Source: Enterobacter bugandensis
GTDB taxonomy: Bacteria > Pseudomonadota > Gammaproteobacteria > Enterobacterales > Enterobacteriaceae
Direction: 5' to 3'
Length of the DNA stretch: 64,000 bases
NCBI RefSeq assembly: GCF_900324475.1
Contig: NZ_LT992502.1
Coordinates: 4,340,001 to 4,404,000, forward strand
In this document: in pieces, positions 49,154 through 59,541 of the stretch
Numbering within the stretch: the stretch's first letter is position 1
How the letters are laid out: each line of letters opens with the position of its first letter
The notes under the pieces: generated by a model
What the model was told of the DNA's origin: nothing
Databases searched by the model: none
Seen by the model: only the letters and a program-made list of their open reading frames with translations
Program-made: the position numbers and the translations under genes

Positions 49154-50323
49154 ATGATTTATATATCCGCTGTTGGCATGGTCAACGCGCTGGGCAACTC
49201 GCCTGATGAAATTGCCGCCAACCTGGCTGCGGGCGTGGCGCCGGGCATGCACGCCCGGACCGGCTGGCTGCAGGGAATGCCCGAAGCGGTACTGGGCGGG
49301 GTGGAAGGCGAACTGCCGCTCATCCCGGACACCTTCTCTGCACACCGCACCCGCAACAACCAGCTGCTGCTGGCCGCGCTGGCGCAGATTCAGCCCGCCG
49401 TTGACGAGGCCATCGCCCGCGTTGGTCGCGACCGCGTGGCCGTGGTGCTGGGAACCAGCACCTCCGGGCTGGATGAAGGCGATGAGCACGTGCGTCTCAT
49501 GACCGACGGCGAGACCAGCACGCGCTGGCAGTATCCGCAGCAGGAGCTGGGCGATCCGTCCCGCTTTCTCGCCAACTGGCTGCAGCTTGAAGGCCCGGCC
49601 TATACGATCTCCACCGCCTGCTCCTCCAGCGCGCGGGCGATGATCGGCGGCAAACGCCTGATCGAAGCCGGGCTGGTAGATATCGCTATTGTCGGCGGAG
49701 CAGACACCCTGAGCCGGATGCCCGTGAACGGCTTTAACAGTCTTGAATCCTTCTCCCCCACGCTCTGCGAGCCGTTTGGCCGGGACCGCCGGGGGATCAC
49801 CATCGGTGAAGCGGCGGCGCTGATGGTATTAAGCCGGGAACCCGCGGACGTGGCGCTGCTCGGCACGGGCGAATCCAGCGATGCGTACCATATTTCCGCC
49901 CCGCATCCGCAGGGCGACGGGGCGATAAGGGCTATCACTCAGGCGCTCAGCGAAGCGGGCATGCAGCCGGACGACATCGGCTACATCAACCTGCACGGCA
50001 CGGCCACGCCGCTCAACGATCAGATTGAATCACAGGTGGTTCACGATCTCTTCGGAGAAAGCGTGCCGTGCAGTTCAACCAAACACCTTACCGGCCACAC
50101 GCTGGGCGCTGCCGGCATTACCGAAGCGGCTTTGAGCTGGCTTATCCTGACGCGCGATCTGCCCTTGCCGCCGCAGGATTTTTCCCGCTACGCTCCGGAC
50201 GAGACGCTGGCGCCGTGCGGCCTGCTGCACCAGAACACCGCCCTGAAAAAGCCGGTGATTTTGTCTAACTCGTTCGCGTTTGGCGGCAATAACGCCAGCA
50301 TTCTGCTGGGGAGAACGTCATGA
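49154..50323 (+). CDS. apeO: 3-oxoacyl-ACP synthase (FabF-like), elongating ketosynthase
   Basis: A 389-residue ketosynthase with the full Cys-His-His triad: Cys156 (STACSSSARAM), His281 (NLHGTATPLND) and His315 (TKHLTGHTLGAAG). It ends with the FGGNNASILLG segment of the FabB/FabF family. The frame is open from 49058, but ATG 49154 lies one base after the apeN stop and gives the normal family start MIYISAVGMVNALG. Together with ApeC it probably forms the chain-extending pair. Confidence 0.9.
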   Translation: MIYISAVGMVNALGNSPDEIAANLAAGVAPGMHARTGWLQGMPEAVLGGVEGELPLIPDTFSAHRTRNNQLLLAALAQIQPAVDEAIARVGRDRVAVVLGTSTSGLDEGDEHVRLMTDGETSTRWQYPQQELGDPSRFLANWLQLEGPAYTISTACSSSARAMIGGKRLIEAGLVDIAIVGGADTLSRMPVNGFNSLESFSPTLCEPFGRDRRGITIGEAAALMVLSREPADVALLGTGESSDAYHISAPHPQGDGAIRAITQALSEAGMQPDDIGYINLHGTATPLNDQIESQVVHDLFGESVPCSSTKHLTGHTLGAAGITEAALSWLILTRDLPLPPQDFSRYAPDETLAPCGLLHQNTALKKPVILSNSFAFGGNNASILLGRTS

Positions 50324-50793
50324 GCTATCTATCACCCGAAGCCTATTTGCCGCACGATGCGCCCATGATGCTGCTGGGGTCCGTTGAAAATGTGACGGAT
50401 GACATGGCGGTCTGCCGCGTTGCGGTTGACAGGCAAAGCGTGCTGGCGCCGTTTCTCAATGCCGATGGCGACCTGCCGGGCTGGTACGCGCTCGAGCTAA
50501 TGGCGCAGACCGTTGGCGTCTGGTCGGGCTGGCATCGTCAGCAGCAGGGGCAGGAACATATCGCGCTGGGCATGGTGCTCGGCGCGCGCGAGCTGGTCTG
50601 CGCCAGCGGGCGTTTCGCCAAAGGCTTAACGCTGGACATTACCGTTAAGCTGCTGATGCAGGACGAACGCTTCGGCAGTTTTGAATGCACGATTTGCGCA
50701 GGTGAAGAGACGCTGGCCACGGGCCGGGTCAATACCTTCCAGCCGAGTGCAGAAGAATTAACATCGCTTTTTAATCAGGGATCCCACGCATGA
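50320..50793 (+). CDS. apeP: 3-hydroxyacyl-ACP dehydratase, long form
   Basis: This 157-residue hot-dog protein starts MSYLSPEAYLPHDAPMMLLG; the PHDAPMMLL element resembles the N-terminal catalytic strand seen in FabZ-like pigment dehydratases. ELMAQTVGVWSGWH forms the central helix. It probably works with ApeI, one supplying the active histidine and the other the acidic residue or shape of the tunnel; that division is inferred. It overlaps both neighbours by four bases. Confidence 0.85.
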   Translation: MSYLSPEAYLPHDAPMMLLGSVENVTDDMAVCRVAVDRQSVLAPFLNADGDLPGWYALELMAQTVGVWSGWHRQQQGQEHIALGMVLGARELVCASGRFAKGLTLDITVKLLMQDERFGSFECTICAGEETLATGRVNTFQPSAEELTSLFNQGSHA

Positions 50794-51521
50794 GTCGTTC
50801 CGTACTGGTCACAGGGGCCAGCAAAGGCATTGGTCGCGCCATCGCCCGCCAGCTTGCCGCTGACGGGTTTACCGTCGGCGTGCATTACCATCGTGATGCC
50901 GCAGGCGCGCAGGAGACGCTGGACGCCATCACGCAGGCGGGCGGCAGCGGCCGTTTACTCTCGTTTGACGTAGGCAACCGCGAGCAGTGCCGTGAAGTGC
51001 TTGAGCAGGAAATTGATGCCCATGGCGCATGGTATGGCGTGGTCAGCAACGCCGGAATTACCCGCGATGGCGCTTTTCCGGCACTGAGTGAAGACGACTG
51101 GGACAGCGTGATCCACACCAATCTCGACAGTTTTTATAACGTCATACACCCCTGCATTATGCCCATGATCGGCACCCGTCAAGGCGGGCGCATTATTACC
51201 TTATCCTCCGTCTCCGGCGTGATGGGCAACCGCGGCCAGGTGAACTACAGCGCGGCCAAAGCGGGCATTATCGGTGCCACCAAAGCGCTGGCGATCGAGC
51301 TGGCAAAACGCAAAATCACCGTGAACTGCATTGCGCCAGGGCTGATTGATACCGGCATGATTGAGATGGAGGAGGCCGCGCTGAAGGAAGCGATGTCCAT
51401 CATCCCAATGAAACGTATGGGCCAGGCTGATGAGGTCGCCGGGCTGGCAAGCTATCTGATGTCGGATATCGCGGGCTACGTCACCCGCCAGGTCATTTCG
51501 ATTAACGGAGGAATGCTATGA
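50790..51521 (+). CDS. apeQ: 3-oxoacyl-ACP reductase (FabG-like)
   Basis: A 243-residue short-chain dehydrogenase. The NADPH loop VTGASKGIGRAIA is at residues 7-19, NAG at 87-89, and the catalytic set is Ser140, Tyr153 and Lys157 (VNYSAAKAGI). NCIAPGLIDTGM and ISINGGML at the C-terminus are typical of FabG. It reduces the beta-keto intermediates before dehydration. Overlaps apeP and apeR by four bases each. Confidence 0.93.
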   Translation: MSRSVLVTGASKGIGRAIARQLAADGFTVGVHYHRDAAGAQETLDAITQAGGSGRLLSFDVGNREQCREVLEQEIDAHGAWYGVVSNAGITRDGAFPALSEDDWDSVIHTNLDSFYNVIHPCIMPMIGTRQGGRIITLSSVSGVMGNRGQVNYSAAKAGIIGATKALAIELAKRKITVNCIAPGLIDTGMIEMEEAALKEAMSIIPMKRMGQADEVAGLASYLMSDIAGYVTRQVISINGGML

Positions 51522-52747
51522 CGCGTCGCGTGGTGATTACGGGCATGGGCGGCGTCACCGCCTTTGGCGAGAACTGGCAGTCCGTTTCCAGCCGGCTGCT
51601 GGCGTATGAAAACGCCGTGCGTAAAATGCCGGAATGGCAGGTTTATGATGGCCTGCACACCCTGCTGGGCGCGCCGATCGACGATTTCGCGCTACCGGAA
51701 CACTATACCCGCAAGCGTATTCGCGCCATGGGCCGCGTGTCGCTGATGTCGACCCGCGCCACCGAACTGGCGCTGGAGCAGGCGGGGCTGATTGGCGAAG
51801 CGGTGCTCACCAACGGGCAAACCGGCATCGCCTACGGTTCTTCGACAGGCAGCACCGGCCCGGTCAGCGAATTCGCGACCATGCTTACCGAAAAGCACAC
51901 CAATAACATCACCGGGACAACCTACGTCCAGATGATGCCGCACACCACCGCGGTGAATACCGGCCTGTTCTTTGGACTACGTGGCCGCGTGATCCCAACG
52001 TCGAGCGCCTGTACCTCCGGCAGCCAGGCGATTGGCTACGCCTGGGAGGCAATTCGCCACGGGTATCAGACCGTGATGGTCGCGGGGGGCGCGGAAGAGC
52101 TTTGTCCGTCTGAAGCGGCGGTGTTTGACACGCTGTTTGCCACCAGCCAGCGCAACGACGAACCCAAAACCACCCCCTCGCCGTTCGATACGCAGCGCGA
52201 TGGTCTGGTGATTGGGGAAGGCGCAGGCACCCTGATTCTGGAGGAGCTGGAGCACGCCAGAGCGCGCGGGGCCACCATCTACGGTGAGATCGTGGGCTTT
52301 GCCACCAACTGTGACGCGGCCCATATCACCCAGCCGCAGCGTGACACCATGCAGATTTGCATGGAGCAGTCGCTGGCGATGGCGGGGTTAAGCGCCCGGG
52401 ATATGGGGTATATCTCCGCGCACGGTACCGCCACCGACCGCGGCGATATCGCCGAAAGCCAGGCCACGGCCGCCATCTACGGTGACAGCGTGCCGGTTTC
52501 TTCGCTGAAGAGCTATTTTGGCCACACGCTGGGGGCCTGCGGCGCGCTGGAAGCGTGGATGAGCCTGCAGATGATGCGCGAAGGCTGGTTTGCCCCGACG
52601 CTCAATTTAACGCAGCCGGATGAGCAATGCGGGGCTTTAGATTATATTATGGGAGAAGCCCGTCAGATTGACTGCGAGTATCTGCAGAGCAATAACTTCG
52701 CGTTTGGCGGCATCAATACCTCGATTATCATTAAACGCTGGGCGTAA
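51518..52747 (+). CDS. apeR: 3-oxoacyl-ACP synthase, second active ketosynthase
   Basis: The 409-residue ketosynthase starts MTRRVVITGMGGVTAFGENW and has a complete triad: Cys165 (TSSACTSGSQA), His302 (SAHGTATDRGD) and His336 (KSYFGHTLGACG). The Asn-Phe-Ala-Phe-Gly-Gly end motif is present. In published APE systems two ketosynthase activities share initiation and elongation; which stage this one serves cannot be read from the sequence. It is the last biosynthetic gene, two bases before acpT. Confidence 0.9.
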   Translation: MTRRVVITGMGGVTAFGENWQSVSSRLLAYENAVRKMPEWQVYDGLHTLLGAPIDDFALPEHYTRKRIRAMGRVSLMSTRATELALEQAGLIGEAVLTNGQTGIAYGSSTGSTGPVSEFATMLTEKHTNNITGTTYVQMMPHTTAVNTGLFFGLRGRVIPTSSACTSGSQAIGYAWEAIRHGYQTVMVAGGAEELCPSEAAVFDTLFATSQRNDEPKTTPSPFDTQRDGLVIGEGAGTLILEELEHARARGATIYGEIVGFATNCDAAHITQPQRDTMQICMEQSLAMAGLSARDMGYISAHGTATDRGDIAESQATAAIYGDSVPVSSLKSYFGHTLGACGALEAWMSLQMMREGWFAPTLNLTQPDEQCGALDYIMGEARQIDCEYLQSNNFAFGGINTSIIIKRWA

Positions 52748-52749
52748 CT

Positions 52750-53358
52750 ATGTACCGGTTTGTACTGGGAAAAATTTCCACCCTTTGCGCGGACCCGCTG
52801 GCGTCAACGCTTGCAGATAAGGCACCTCAGGGTGCACGACAGGCCTCCTGGCTGGCTGGCCGGACGCTGCTCGCCAGAACATTATCCCCTCACCCGCTCC
52901 CCGACATCATTTACGGCGAGCAGGGGAAGCCGGCATTTGCGAAGGGGGATCCGCTGTGGTTCAACCTGAGCCATAGCGGTGATGATATCGCCCTGCTGAT
53001 GAGCGATGAAGGCGAAGTGGGCTGCGATATCGAAGTGATTCGCCCCCGCAAGAACTGGCAGGCGCTGGCCAACGCCGTTTTCAGCCTGACAGAGCATGAC
53101 GAGCTGGAGCGTGAAGCGCCCGAGGAACAGCTTTCTGCCTTCTGGCGTATCTGGACGCGCAAAGAAGCGATTGTGAAACAGCGCGGCGGCAGCGCCTGGC
53201 AGATTGTCAGCATCGACAGCACGGCGCAGTCGCACTCGGTCAGCCAGCTGCAGCTCGGTTCTCTGAGCCTTGCCGTCTGTACCTCGACCCCTTACACCCT
53301 GACCACCGAGTCGATTATTCACGTCGGGGCAGGAAAATCACCAGTACTCCCAGCATAA
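52750..53358 (+). CDS. acpT: 4'-phosphopantetheinyl transferase AcpT
   Basis: This 202-residue enzyme of the Sfp/AcpT type starts MYRFVLGKISTL. Its motifs include NLSHSGDDIALL near residue 74, GEVGCDIEVIRPR with the magnesium-binding acidic pair near 94-96, and FWRIWTRKEAIVKQRGG near 138. It transfers phosphopantetheine from CoA to carrier proteins and should activate ApeE and ApeF. E. coli K-12 keeps this gene beside yhhT without the cluster, where it has no essential target. The 3' end overlaps the convergent arnF by 44 bases. Confidence 0.95.
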   Translation: MYRFVLGKISTLCADPLASTLADKAPQGARQASWLAGRTLLARTLSPHPLPDIIYGEQGKPAFAKGDPLWFNLSHSGDDIALLMSDEGEVGCDIEVIRPRKNWQALANAVFSLTEHDELEREAPEEQLSAFWRIWTRKEAIVKQRGGSAWQIVSIDSTAQSHSVSQLQLGSLSLAVCTSTPYTLTTESIIHVGAGKSPVLPA

Positions 53359-53695
53359 TCAACGCGACGCCCAGCAGCCCATGCCAGGAGAAGTGCTCCC
53401 CCCAGCCGGGCAGCAGGATTGCCGCACCCCACACCAGGATATAGCTGAGGCTCAGCAAGGCATACGCTTTGCTGAGCGCCATGCGATGCAGCGCCAGATA
53501 CCAGCAGCCCATGGAGGCAACGTATCCCGTTAACCCCAGCAGCAGCGCGCCCGTGCCGGACGAAACGTGCCACAGCGCGGAGATAAACGTCAGAAAATCG
53601 CTGACCGGCGGCAGAGCCTGCATGGCATCGCGCAGCAACAGCTGTGCGGCGCTGACTAACAGTACGCTGCATAACGCCCAGAACGCGCCTTTCAC
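53315..53695 (-). CDS. arnF: Aminoarabinose-phosphoundecaprenol flippase subunit ArnF
   Basis: A 126-residue, four-helix member of the small multidrug resistance-like family. It starts at GTG 53695, which overlaps the arnE stop (GTGA) and follows GGAGG at the right distance. Matching E. coli ArnF segments are [20 protein letters not shown] and [18 protein letters not shown]. With ArnE it moves undecaprenyl-phosphate-aminoarabinose across the inner membrane. It is the last gene of the arn operon. Longer open frames through this region in the same frame are antisense artefacts of arnE. Confidence 0.9.
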   Translation of the reverse strand: MKGAFWALCSVLLVSAAQLLLRDAMQALPPVSDFLTFISALWHVSSGTGALLLGLTGYVASMGCWYLALHRMALSKAYALLSLSYILVWGAAILLPGWGEHFSWHGLLGVALIMLGVLVIFLPRRE

Positions 53696-54027
53696 AGGCT
53701 TCCTCCCAGCACGATAATCCCCATGATAATGAACCCGACCCCCAGCCAGTGGTGCACAGCAACGTGCTCGCGCCAGAAGACCTTCGCCGCCAGCGTCACC
53801 CAGACAAAATTGAGGCTCAGCATAGGGTAAGCTACGCCGACGGCCAGGCTCTGCAGCACCACCAGCCAGACCAGCATTCCGCAGCCCAGTGCCAGCATCG
53901 CCAGGCCAAGCCACAGCATGATGTGCGCGCCACGCCGTCCGCCTTTCGCCGGACGGGTAGCCTGTTTCTGGCACAGCTGTCCCGCGCAGCTCAGCAGGCT
54001 TGCCAGTATGAGCCAGGTCCAGGTCAT
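53692..54027 (-). CDS. arnE: Aminoarabinose-phosphoundecaprenol flippase subunit ArnE
   Basis: The 111-residue membrane protein has four helices and the start [44 protein letters not shown] is the conserved EmrE-like central part. A GTG at 54030 is one codon upstream, but ATG 54027 shares its A with the arnT stop (TGATG) and matches the E. coli length. It pairs with ArnF. Confidence 0.93.
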   Translation of the reverse strand: MTWTWLILASLLSCAGQLCQKQATRPAKGGRRGAHIMLWLGLAMLALGCGMLVWLVVLQSLAVGVAYPMLSLNFVWVTLAAKVFWREHVAVHHWLGVGFIIMGIIVLGGSL

Positions 54028-55682
54028 CACTTCGGCAGATACTCCAGCAGGGCCAGACGCCCCTGGATATAGAGATTGTCCGGCTGCGGTAAATTCGCCT
54101 CTGCAATATCGTCACGTTTAGACAGCAGCATCACCAGCGACACGCTTCCCTGCTTACGATGCGTTGCCAGCCACTGCGCGAAGTCGTCTTCACTGACAAA
54201 GCGATCTTTCGCATCGGGATAATCCAGCCCGTAGCGCAGCTCGCCGCTCTGAGCAAACAGCGTGATGTCACTGCGCTTCAGCTCCCACGCCAGGCCCGCG
54301 GCCACGCCAACGTTATTGGTCAGCACAAAGCGGCTGCCCTGAAGCGGCTCGCGCACGGTATCCACCAGCGACTGCGGCTGTTTGGAATCCACCACCAGGT
54401 TCGGAATGGCAAAACCAATCAACAACGCCAGACCCGCAGGACACAGCGCCGCCAGCCACCAGCGCCGCTGGCTCTGCCGCAGCGTAAACCAGCCTACCGC
54501 GCCCCAGATGAGGAACGCCACCACCGCGCAGAAGACTTTATACAGTTCGACCGATGTCCAGACCGGATGCTTAGCCAGCCCCCACGGCGAGACCGCCAGC
54601 GCCGCCACCACGCCGATAGCGCCAAACGCCAGGTTAATGCCGCCGTTAATGCGCAACGCTCTGGCCCCTTTTTCCGCCGCGAGGCAGGCATAGCGCGCCA
54701 TCAGGATAGCCAGCGGGGCAAAACAGGGCAGGATATAGGTCGGCAGCTTGCCTTTAGCGATGCTGAAAAACAGCAGCGGCATCACCACCCACCCCAGCAG
54801 GTAGAAGCCGCCGCCCACGTTTTGCCTGTCATTCCAGCCAAGACGCAGCGCGCCTGGCAGCAGCGCCAGCCACGGCAGGCTGCCCGCGAGCAGGAACGGC
54901 AGGTAATACCAGAACGGAGCTTTATGCTGCGCGTCGCTCTGGGCAAAACGCTGAATATGCTCAACCCAGAAGAAGTAGCGCCAGAAATCAGGCTCGCGGT
55001 GCGCAATGGCCAGCCCCCACGGCAGAACAATCAGCACGCAGCTCAGGACCGCGAGCCAGCCAAAAATCAGCACCTCTTTCCAGCGCTTCTGGGCAATCAC
55101 CCACGGCAGCACGCCAATCACCGGTACCGCCAGCGCCAGAAAGCCTTTGGTCATTACCCCCATCCCGCACGCCAGCCCAAGCAGCACATAGCCGCCCGCT
55201 TTTCCGGCCACGGTGCGCGCCTGTGAGGCGAGCCAGAAGCTGCACATCGCCGCCACCAGCCACAGAGTGACGATGGGGTCCAGCACCGCATAGGTGCCGA
55301 TGCCATACACCAGGAACAGGGTCAGGAAGATCAGGCCGGAGAAAATGGCCGTACGCTTATCCCGCCAGAGACGCCAGGCCATCCAGATCACCAGCAGCGC
55401 CGCGAGCCCGGTGGAGAAGATCGACCCGGCGCGTACGGCAAAGTTCGTGTGCCCGAACAGCCATTGTCCGATAGTGTTGATCCAGTAGCCGGCAATCGGC
55501 TTTTCAAAGTAGCGCAGCCCGAGGAAATGCGGGACAACCCAGTCACCCGATGCCAGCATTTCGCGGCTGATTTCCGCATAGCGCGTTTCATCAGGCTGCC
55601 ACAGCAGGCGAATATCGACCGGAATGAAGTAATAAACGATAAACAGTGCGAAAAGCGCTACGCCATAACGGGCTGTTTTCAT
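54027..55682 (-). CDS. arnT: Lipid A 4-amino-4-deoxy-L-arabinose transferase ArnT
   Basis: This 551-residue GT83 membrane enzyme attaches aminoarabinose to the phosphates of lipid A on the periplasmic side, lowering negative charge and thereby binding of cationic peptides. The N-terminal [22 protein letters not shown] has the acidic residues typical of this fold, and [20 protein letters not shown] follows. About a dozen membrane helices precede a C-terminal periplasmic domain. It overlaps arnD by four bases at its start. The length agrees with E. coli ArnT (550 aa). Confidence 0.96.
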   Translation of the reverse strand: MKTARYGVALFALFIVYYFIPVDIRLLWQPDETRYAEISREMLASGDWVVPHFLGLRYFEKPIAGYWINTIGQWLFGHTNFAVRAGSIFSTGLAALLVIWMAWRLWRDKRTAIFSGLIFLTLFLVYGIGTYAVLDPIVTLWLVAAMCSFWLASQARTVAGKAGGYVLLGLACGMGVMTKGFLALAVPVIGVLPWVIAQKRWKEVLIFGWLAVLSCVLIVLPWGLAIAHREPDFWRYFFWVEHIQRFAQSDAQHKAPFWYYLPFLLAGSLPWLALLPGALRLGWNDRQNVGGGFYLLGWVVMPLLFFSIAKGKLPTYILPCFAPLAILMARYACLAAEKGARALRINGGINLAFGAIGVVAALAVSPWGLAKHPVWTSVELYKVFCAVVAFLIWGAVGWFTLRQSQRRWWLAALCPAGLALLIGFAIPNLVVDSKQPQSLVDTVREPLQGSRFVLTNNVGVAAGLAWELKRSDITLFAQSGELRYGLDYPDAKDRFVSEDDFAQWLATHRKQGSVSLVMLLSKRDDIAEANLPQPDNLYIQGRLALLEYLPK

Positions 55683-56581
55683 GGGACCGGACTCACGGTT
55701 TGTTGATAGCCAAGCCAGCCTTCCCGGCCAGCCAGTTCATTACGGACGACTTTACCCACGGGCAGGGTGCTGAGGTCGTCCGGCAGCAGCTCGCTCATCG
55801 GACAGAACGCAATGCCTTCCTGAGCGGCCATCGTCAGTAGTTCATCGAAATCATGCTGCCAGGCAATCCCTTCCACTTCGGCATGGATGGTATAGACCGG
55901 CGTTCCGGCGTCACGATGGATGCGGTCCAGAATGTAGCGATTAAATGCTTCCGCCTTCACCTCGCGCCCCACCACCTCATCCCACGTGGGAAGCGTGACC
56001 GGAATTTGCACCGTACCGTAGCGATTTTCGCCCAACAGCGGCAAAAACGGCCCGGTTCCACGACAGTCGCTATTGTAGCGAAACGCGAAATGCTCTTTGG
56101 CTTTGACCACCCGCTGGTCGGCACGCCATCCCGCCACGGCGGAACAGCGCACGGACTGACCGATGATGGCCTCAAGCTCCAGCATTCCACGCTCGACCTC
56201 ACGGGACAGGCGCGGGATATCCCAGACGCCCGCCCACGCCTGCCAGGCGTGATGATCCCAGGCATGCAGGCCGACCTCGTGTTGCTGCGCCGCCGCGCGG
56301 ATAACCGCTTCATTACCCGCGCCGATGCGTCTGCCGGGCCAGGCGGTGCCGGCCAGCAAAATATCCCAGCCGTAGAGGGATGCCGCGCGCGAGCGCAGCA
56401 TTTTGAACAGAAATGCCGGTTTAACCAGACGCCATAAATGGCGTCCCATGTTGTCAGGCCCCACGCTGAAGAAAATGCTGGCACGCACGCCGTGCCTGCT
56501 CAGCAGTTCCAGCAGTCTGGGCACGCCGTCACGCGTTCCCCTGAAGGTGTCGACATCAATGCGTAAACCGACTTTTTTCAT
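55679..56581 (-). CDS. arnD: Undecaprenyl-phosphate 4-deoxy-4-formamido-L-arabinose deformylase ArnD
   Basis: A 300-residue polysaccharide deacetylase-like protein that removes the formyl group on the lipid-linked sugar, which makes the pathway irreversible. [20 protein letters not shown] at the N-terminus holds the metal-binding aspartates, and [14 protein letters not shown] holds the histidines. The starts and ends overlap arnA and arnT by four bases each. Confidence 0.95.
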   Translation of the reverse strand: MKKVGLRIDVDTFRGTRDGVPRLLELLSRHGVRASIFFSVGPDNMGRHLWRLVKPAFLFKMLRSRAASLYGWDILLAGTAWPGRRIGAGNEAVIRAAAQQHEVGLHAWDHHAWQAWAGVWDIPRLSREVERGMLELEAIIGQSVRCSAVAGWRADQRVVKAKEHFAFRYNSDCRGTGPFLPLLGENRYGTVQIPVTLPTWDEVVGREVKAEAFNRYILDRIHRDAGTPVYTIHAEVEGIAWQHDFDELLTMAAQEGIAFCPMSELLPDDLSTLPVGKVVRNELAGREGWLGYQQTVSPVP

Positions 56582-58560
56582 GAGGCCTGTTCCGACAGCT
56601 CCACGGTGCGCAGGAAGAAGTCGAGCGTTTCATCAATGGTCTGCTCCATCTTCACCGTCGGCGTCCAGTTCAGGCAGCGCTTCGCGTTGCGGATGCTTGG
56701 CTTACGGTGCTCGACGTCCTGGTAGCCCTTTCCGTAGTAGCTGCTGCTTTCCACTTCGCGGAAACCGGCAAACGGCGGGAAGCGATCGCGCAGCGGGTGG
56801 CGCTCAAAGCTGGCCAGCAGCATCTCTGCCAGCTCGCGAATGCTCGCCTCGTTTTCCGGGTTACCGATGTTAATGATCTCACCGTTGCAGCGGTTATCTT
56901 TGTTCTCAATGATGCGGAACAGGGCTTCGATACCGTCGCTGATGTCCGTAAAGCAGCGTTTCTGACTCCCGCCTTCAATCAGCTTGATAGGCGAGCCTTC
57001 GACCAGGTTCAGGATCAGCTGAGTGATCGCGCGGGAGCTGCCGATTCGCGCCGCGTTCAGGTTATCCAGACGCGGACCCATCCAGTTAAACGGACGGAAC
57101 AGGGTAAAGCGCAGACCCTCTTTCTCGCCGTAGGCCCAAATTACGCGGTCCAGCAGCTGCTTGGAGACAGAGTAGATCCAGCGCTGCTTGTTGATCGGCC
57201 CGACCACCAGGCTGGAGGCATCCTCATCGAAGTTTTTGTCGGTACACATGCCGTACACTTCAGAGGTGGACGGGAAGATGATGCGCTTGTCGTATTTCAC
57301 GCAGTCGCGGATGATCTTCAGGTTCTCTTCGAAATCCAGCTCGAACACGCGCAGCGGGTTACGGGTGTACTCGATTGGCGTGGCGATGGCGACCAGCGGC
57401 AGCACCACGTCGCATTTTTTAATGTGATATTCGATCCACTCGGAGTGAATGCTGATATCCCCTTCCACAAAGTGGAAGCGCGGGTTGTTGAGGAAACGGC
57501 TGATGGCGTCAGAGCCGATATCCAGACCGTAAATCTCGTAGTTATCGTCTTTGAGCAGACGTTCGGTCAGGTGGTTCCCGATAAAGCCGTTCACGCCGAG
57601 GATCAGCACGCGCGTGCGGCGCTTGATGGCAACCACCGGGGCGCTGGTGATCAGCGCCCCGGCTACCAGACCCAGAGACTGCGCCAGCTGCGTGCCCTGA
57701 ACGTACAGGCCGTTGTCGGTCTGCCCGGTGACGATCTCCAGCGCCTGCTCGCCGCAGCTCACAATCAGCGGGGAGACGGAGACGACGGTGCCCGGCTTAG
57801 CGGCCGGGATATCGTCACGCACGCGGGATTTCCAGACGATAAATTTGCTTACGCCTGCAAAGCTGTATGCGCCCGGCCACGGGTCGGTCACGGCGCGCAC
57901 CAGGTTGTGCAGCTGGCGGGCGGGTTTATTCCAGTCCAGGCGACCATCTTCCGGCGCGCGGCGGCCAAAGCAGCTGGCCTTGCTTTCGTCCTGCTCGGTC
58001 TCGCTGAAGGTGCCGTTGAGGATGGCTGGCAGCGCGTCACGCAGCAGGCTTTGCGCCGCGGTGCAGAGTTTATGATGCAGCTCAAGCGCGGTTTCATCCG
58101 CGTCGATTGCCACGCGCTGCTGGGCGACGATGGCCCCGGCATCCGCGCGGCGCACCATGCGGTGCAGCGTCACTCCCGTTTCCGTTTCGCCGTTGACCAG
58201 CACCCAGTTCAGCGGCGCGCGGCCACGGTAGGCGGGCAGCAGAGAGCCGTGAAGGTTAAACGCCCCTTTTGCGGCCAGGCCTAAGATCTCGTCGCAGATC
58301 AGGTTGCGATAGTAGAACGAGAAGATGACATCAGGCGCGAGCGCGCGGATGCGATCCACCCACAGCGGGTGGTTGACGTCGTCCGGAGCATACACCGGAA
58401 TACCGCGCTCGGCGGCGATACGCGCCACGGAGCCGAAGAAGTGATTCTCTCCCGCCGCGTCCGGATGGGTAAAGATTGCAGCAATGTCATAGCCCGCTTC
58501 CAGCAGGGCCAGCGTGCCCGCGCACCCCATATCGTGATAGGCAAATACAACGGCTTTCAT
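56578..58560 (-). CDS. arnA: Bifunctional UDP-glucuronate decarboxylase / UDP-Ara4N formyltransferase ArnA
   Basis: This 660-residue protein has two enzymes. The N-terminal formyltransferase (1-304) keeps Asn102, His104 and Asp140 ([26 protein letters not shown]). The C-terminal decarboxylase begins with the NAD loop [19 protein letters not shown] near 318-335 and has the [11 protein letters not shown] motif with catalytic Tyr-Lys. It oxidatively decarboxylates UDP-glucuronate and later formylates UDP-aminoarabinose. The supplier of UDP-glucuronate, Ugd, is not in the operon. Same length as E. coli ArnA. Confidence 0.97.
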   Translation of the reverse strand: MKAVVFAYHDMGCAGTLALLEAGYDIAAIFTHPDAAGENHFFGSVARIAAERGIPVYAPDDVNHPLWVDRIRALAPDVIFSFYYRNLICDEILGLAAKGAFNLHGSLLPAYRGRAPLNWVLVNGETETGVTLHRMVRRADAGAIVAQQRVAIDADETALELHHKLCTAAQSLLRDALPAILNGTFSETEQDESKASCFGRRAPEDGRLDWNKPARQLHNLVRAVTDPWPGAYSFAGVSKFIVWKSRVRDDIPAAKPGTVVSVSPLIVSCGEQALEIVTGQTDNGLYVQGTQLAQSLGLVAGALITSAPVVAIKRRTRVLILGVNGFIGNHLTERLLKDDNYEIYGLDIGSDAISRFLNNPRFHFVEGDISIHSEWIEYHIKKCDVVLPLVAIATPIEYTRNPLRVFELDFEENLKIIRDCVKYDKRIIFPSTSEVYGMCTDKNFDEDASSLVVGPINKQRWIYSVSKQLLDRVIWAYGEKEGLRFTLFRPFNWMGPRLDNLNAARIGSSRAITQLILNLVEGSPIKLIEGGSQKRCFTDISDGIEALFRIIENKDNRCNGEIINIGNPENEASIRELAEMLLASFERHPLRDRFPPFAGFREVESSSYYGKGYQDVEHRKPSIRNAKRCLNWTPTVKMEQTIDETLDFFLRTVELSEQAS

Positions 58561-59540
58561 GGGTGGTTTTCCTCTTGAGATGCTTTGTGTTCCTGACGGA
58601 CAACACGTTGAATAAAGTAGCGCGGACGTGCGCGAACATCGTTATAGATACGGCCTATGTATTCACCGAGCAGGCCCATTCCGACGAACTGGGCGCCGAT
58701 GAACATAAACAGCACGGCAAAAAGCATGAAGACCCCTTCCGCCGCCCACTGCGGGCCAAAGACCAGCCTCAGCACCACCAGCAGGACGGACAGCGTAAAG
58801 CCGGCCAGGGCGATGATGCTGCCGAACACGCTCAGCAGGCGCAGCGGCGTGGTGGTCAGGCAGGTGACGAGGTCGTACATCAGGTTGATGAGACGCATAA
58901 AGCTGTACTTCGATTCCCCGTGCTCGCGCTCGGCGTGCAGGACCGGAATTTCCGTTGCCTTGCGGGCAAAGGTGTTGGCGAGGATCGGAATAAAGGTGCT
59001 GCGCTCATGGCAGTGCAGCATGGCGTCGACAATATGGCGGCGGTAGGCGCGCAGCATGCAGCCGTAATCGCCCATTGCTTTACCGGTGGTGCGCTGAATA
59101 AGACGGTTGATGGTGCGTGACGCCAGCTTGCGGAACAGGCTGTCCTGACGGTTCTGACGCACCGTGCCGACCACGTCATAGCCTTCATCGGCTTTCGCCA
59201 CCAGGCGCGGGATCTCCTCCGGCGGGTTTTGCAGATCCGCGTCCAGGGTGATAATCAGATCGCCCGTAACGTGGCTGAACCCGGCCATAATGGCGGAGTG
59301 CTGGCCATAGTTACGGTTGAGCAGCACGGCGACAATATGGCTGCCTTCGGCCTGGGCGGCTTCGGTCAGCATCAGCGCGGAATCATCACTGCTGCCGTCG
59401 TCCACCAGCAGAATTTCATAGGCTTTGCCCAGCGTGTCGCAGGCGGCCGTGGTGCGGCGGATCAGCTCGGGCAGGCTCTCCTGCTCGTTATAAACTGGGA
59501 TGACCACAGAAACTTTTTGTACAGGCGGTGCGCTGAACAT
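58557..59540 (-). CDS. arnC: Undecaprenyl-phosphate 4-deoxy-4-formamido-L-arabinose transferase ArnC
   Basis: A 327-residue GT2 enzyme that transfers formylated aminoarabinose from UDP to undecaprenyl phosphate. It has [29 protein letters not shown], and the acidic motif [16 protein letters not shown], followed by two C-terminal membrane helices. The open frame starts at 59594, inside arnB; ATG 59540, two bases after the arnB stop and with AGGA eight bases upstream, matches the E. coli start region MFxxxPVxKVSVVIP. Confidence 0.95.
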   Translation of the reverse strand: MFSAPPVQKVSVVIPVYNEQESLPELIRRTTAACDTLGKAYEILLVDDGSSDDSALMLTEAAQAEGSHIVAVLLNRNYGQHSAIMAGFSHVTGDLIITLDADLQNPPEEIPRLVAKADEGYDVVGTVRQNRQDSLFRKLASRTINRLIQRTTGKAMGDYGCMLRAYRRHIVDAMLHCHERSTFIPILANTFARKATEIPVLHAEREHGESKYSFMRLINLMYDLVTCLTTTPLRLLSVFGSIIALAGFTLSVLLVVLRLVFGPQWAAEGVFMLFAVLFMFIGAQFVGMGLLGEYIGRIYNDVRARPRYFIQRVVRQEHKASQEENHP

Positions 59541-59541
59541 A

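Noticed and set aside
53319..53762. 147-residue minus-strand frame overlapping arnF and arnE
   Set aside because: It is in a different frame from arnF; the arnF frame (53315-53695) has the conserved SMR-type segments and a GGAGG ribosome binding site.
56707..58284. 525-residue plus-strand open frame opposite arnA
   Set aside because: Antisense shadow of arnA with no ribosome binding site or domain; arnA on the other strand is complete and well conserved.
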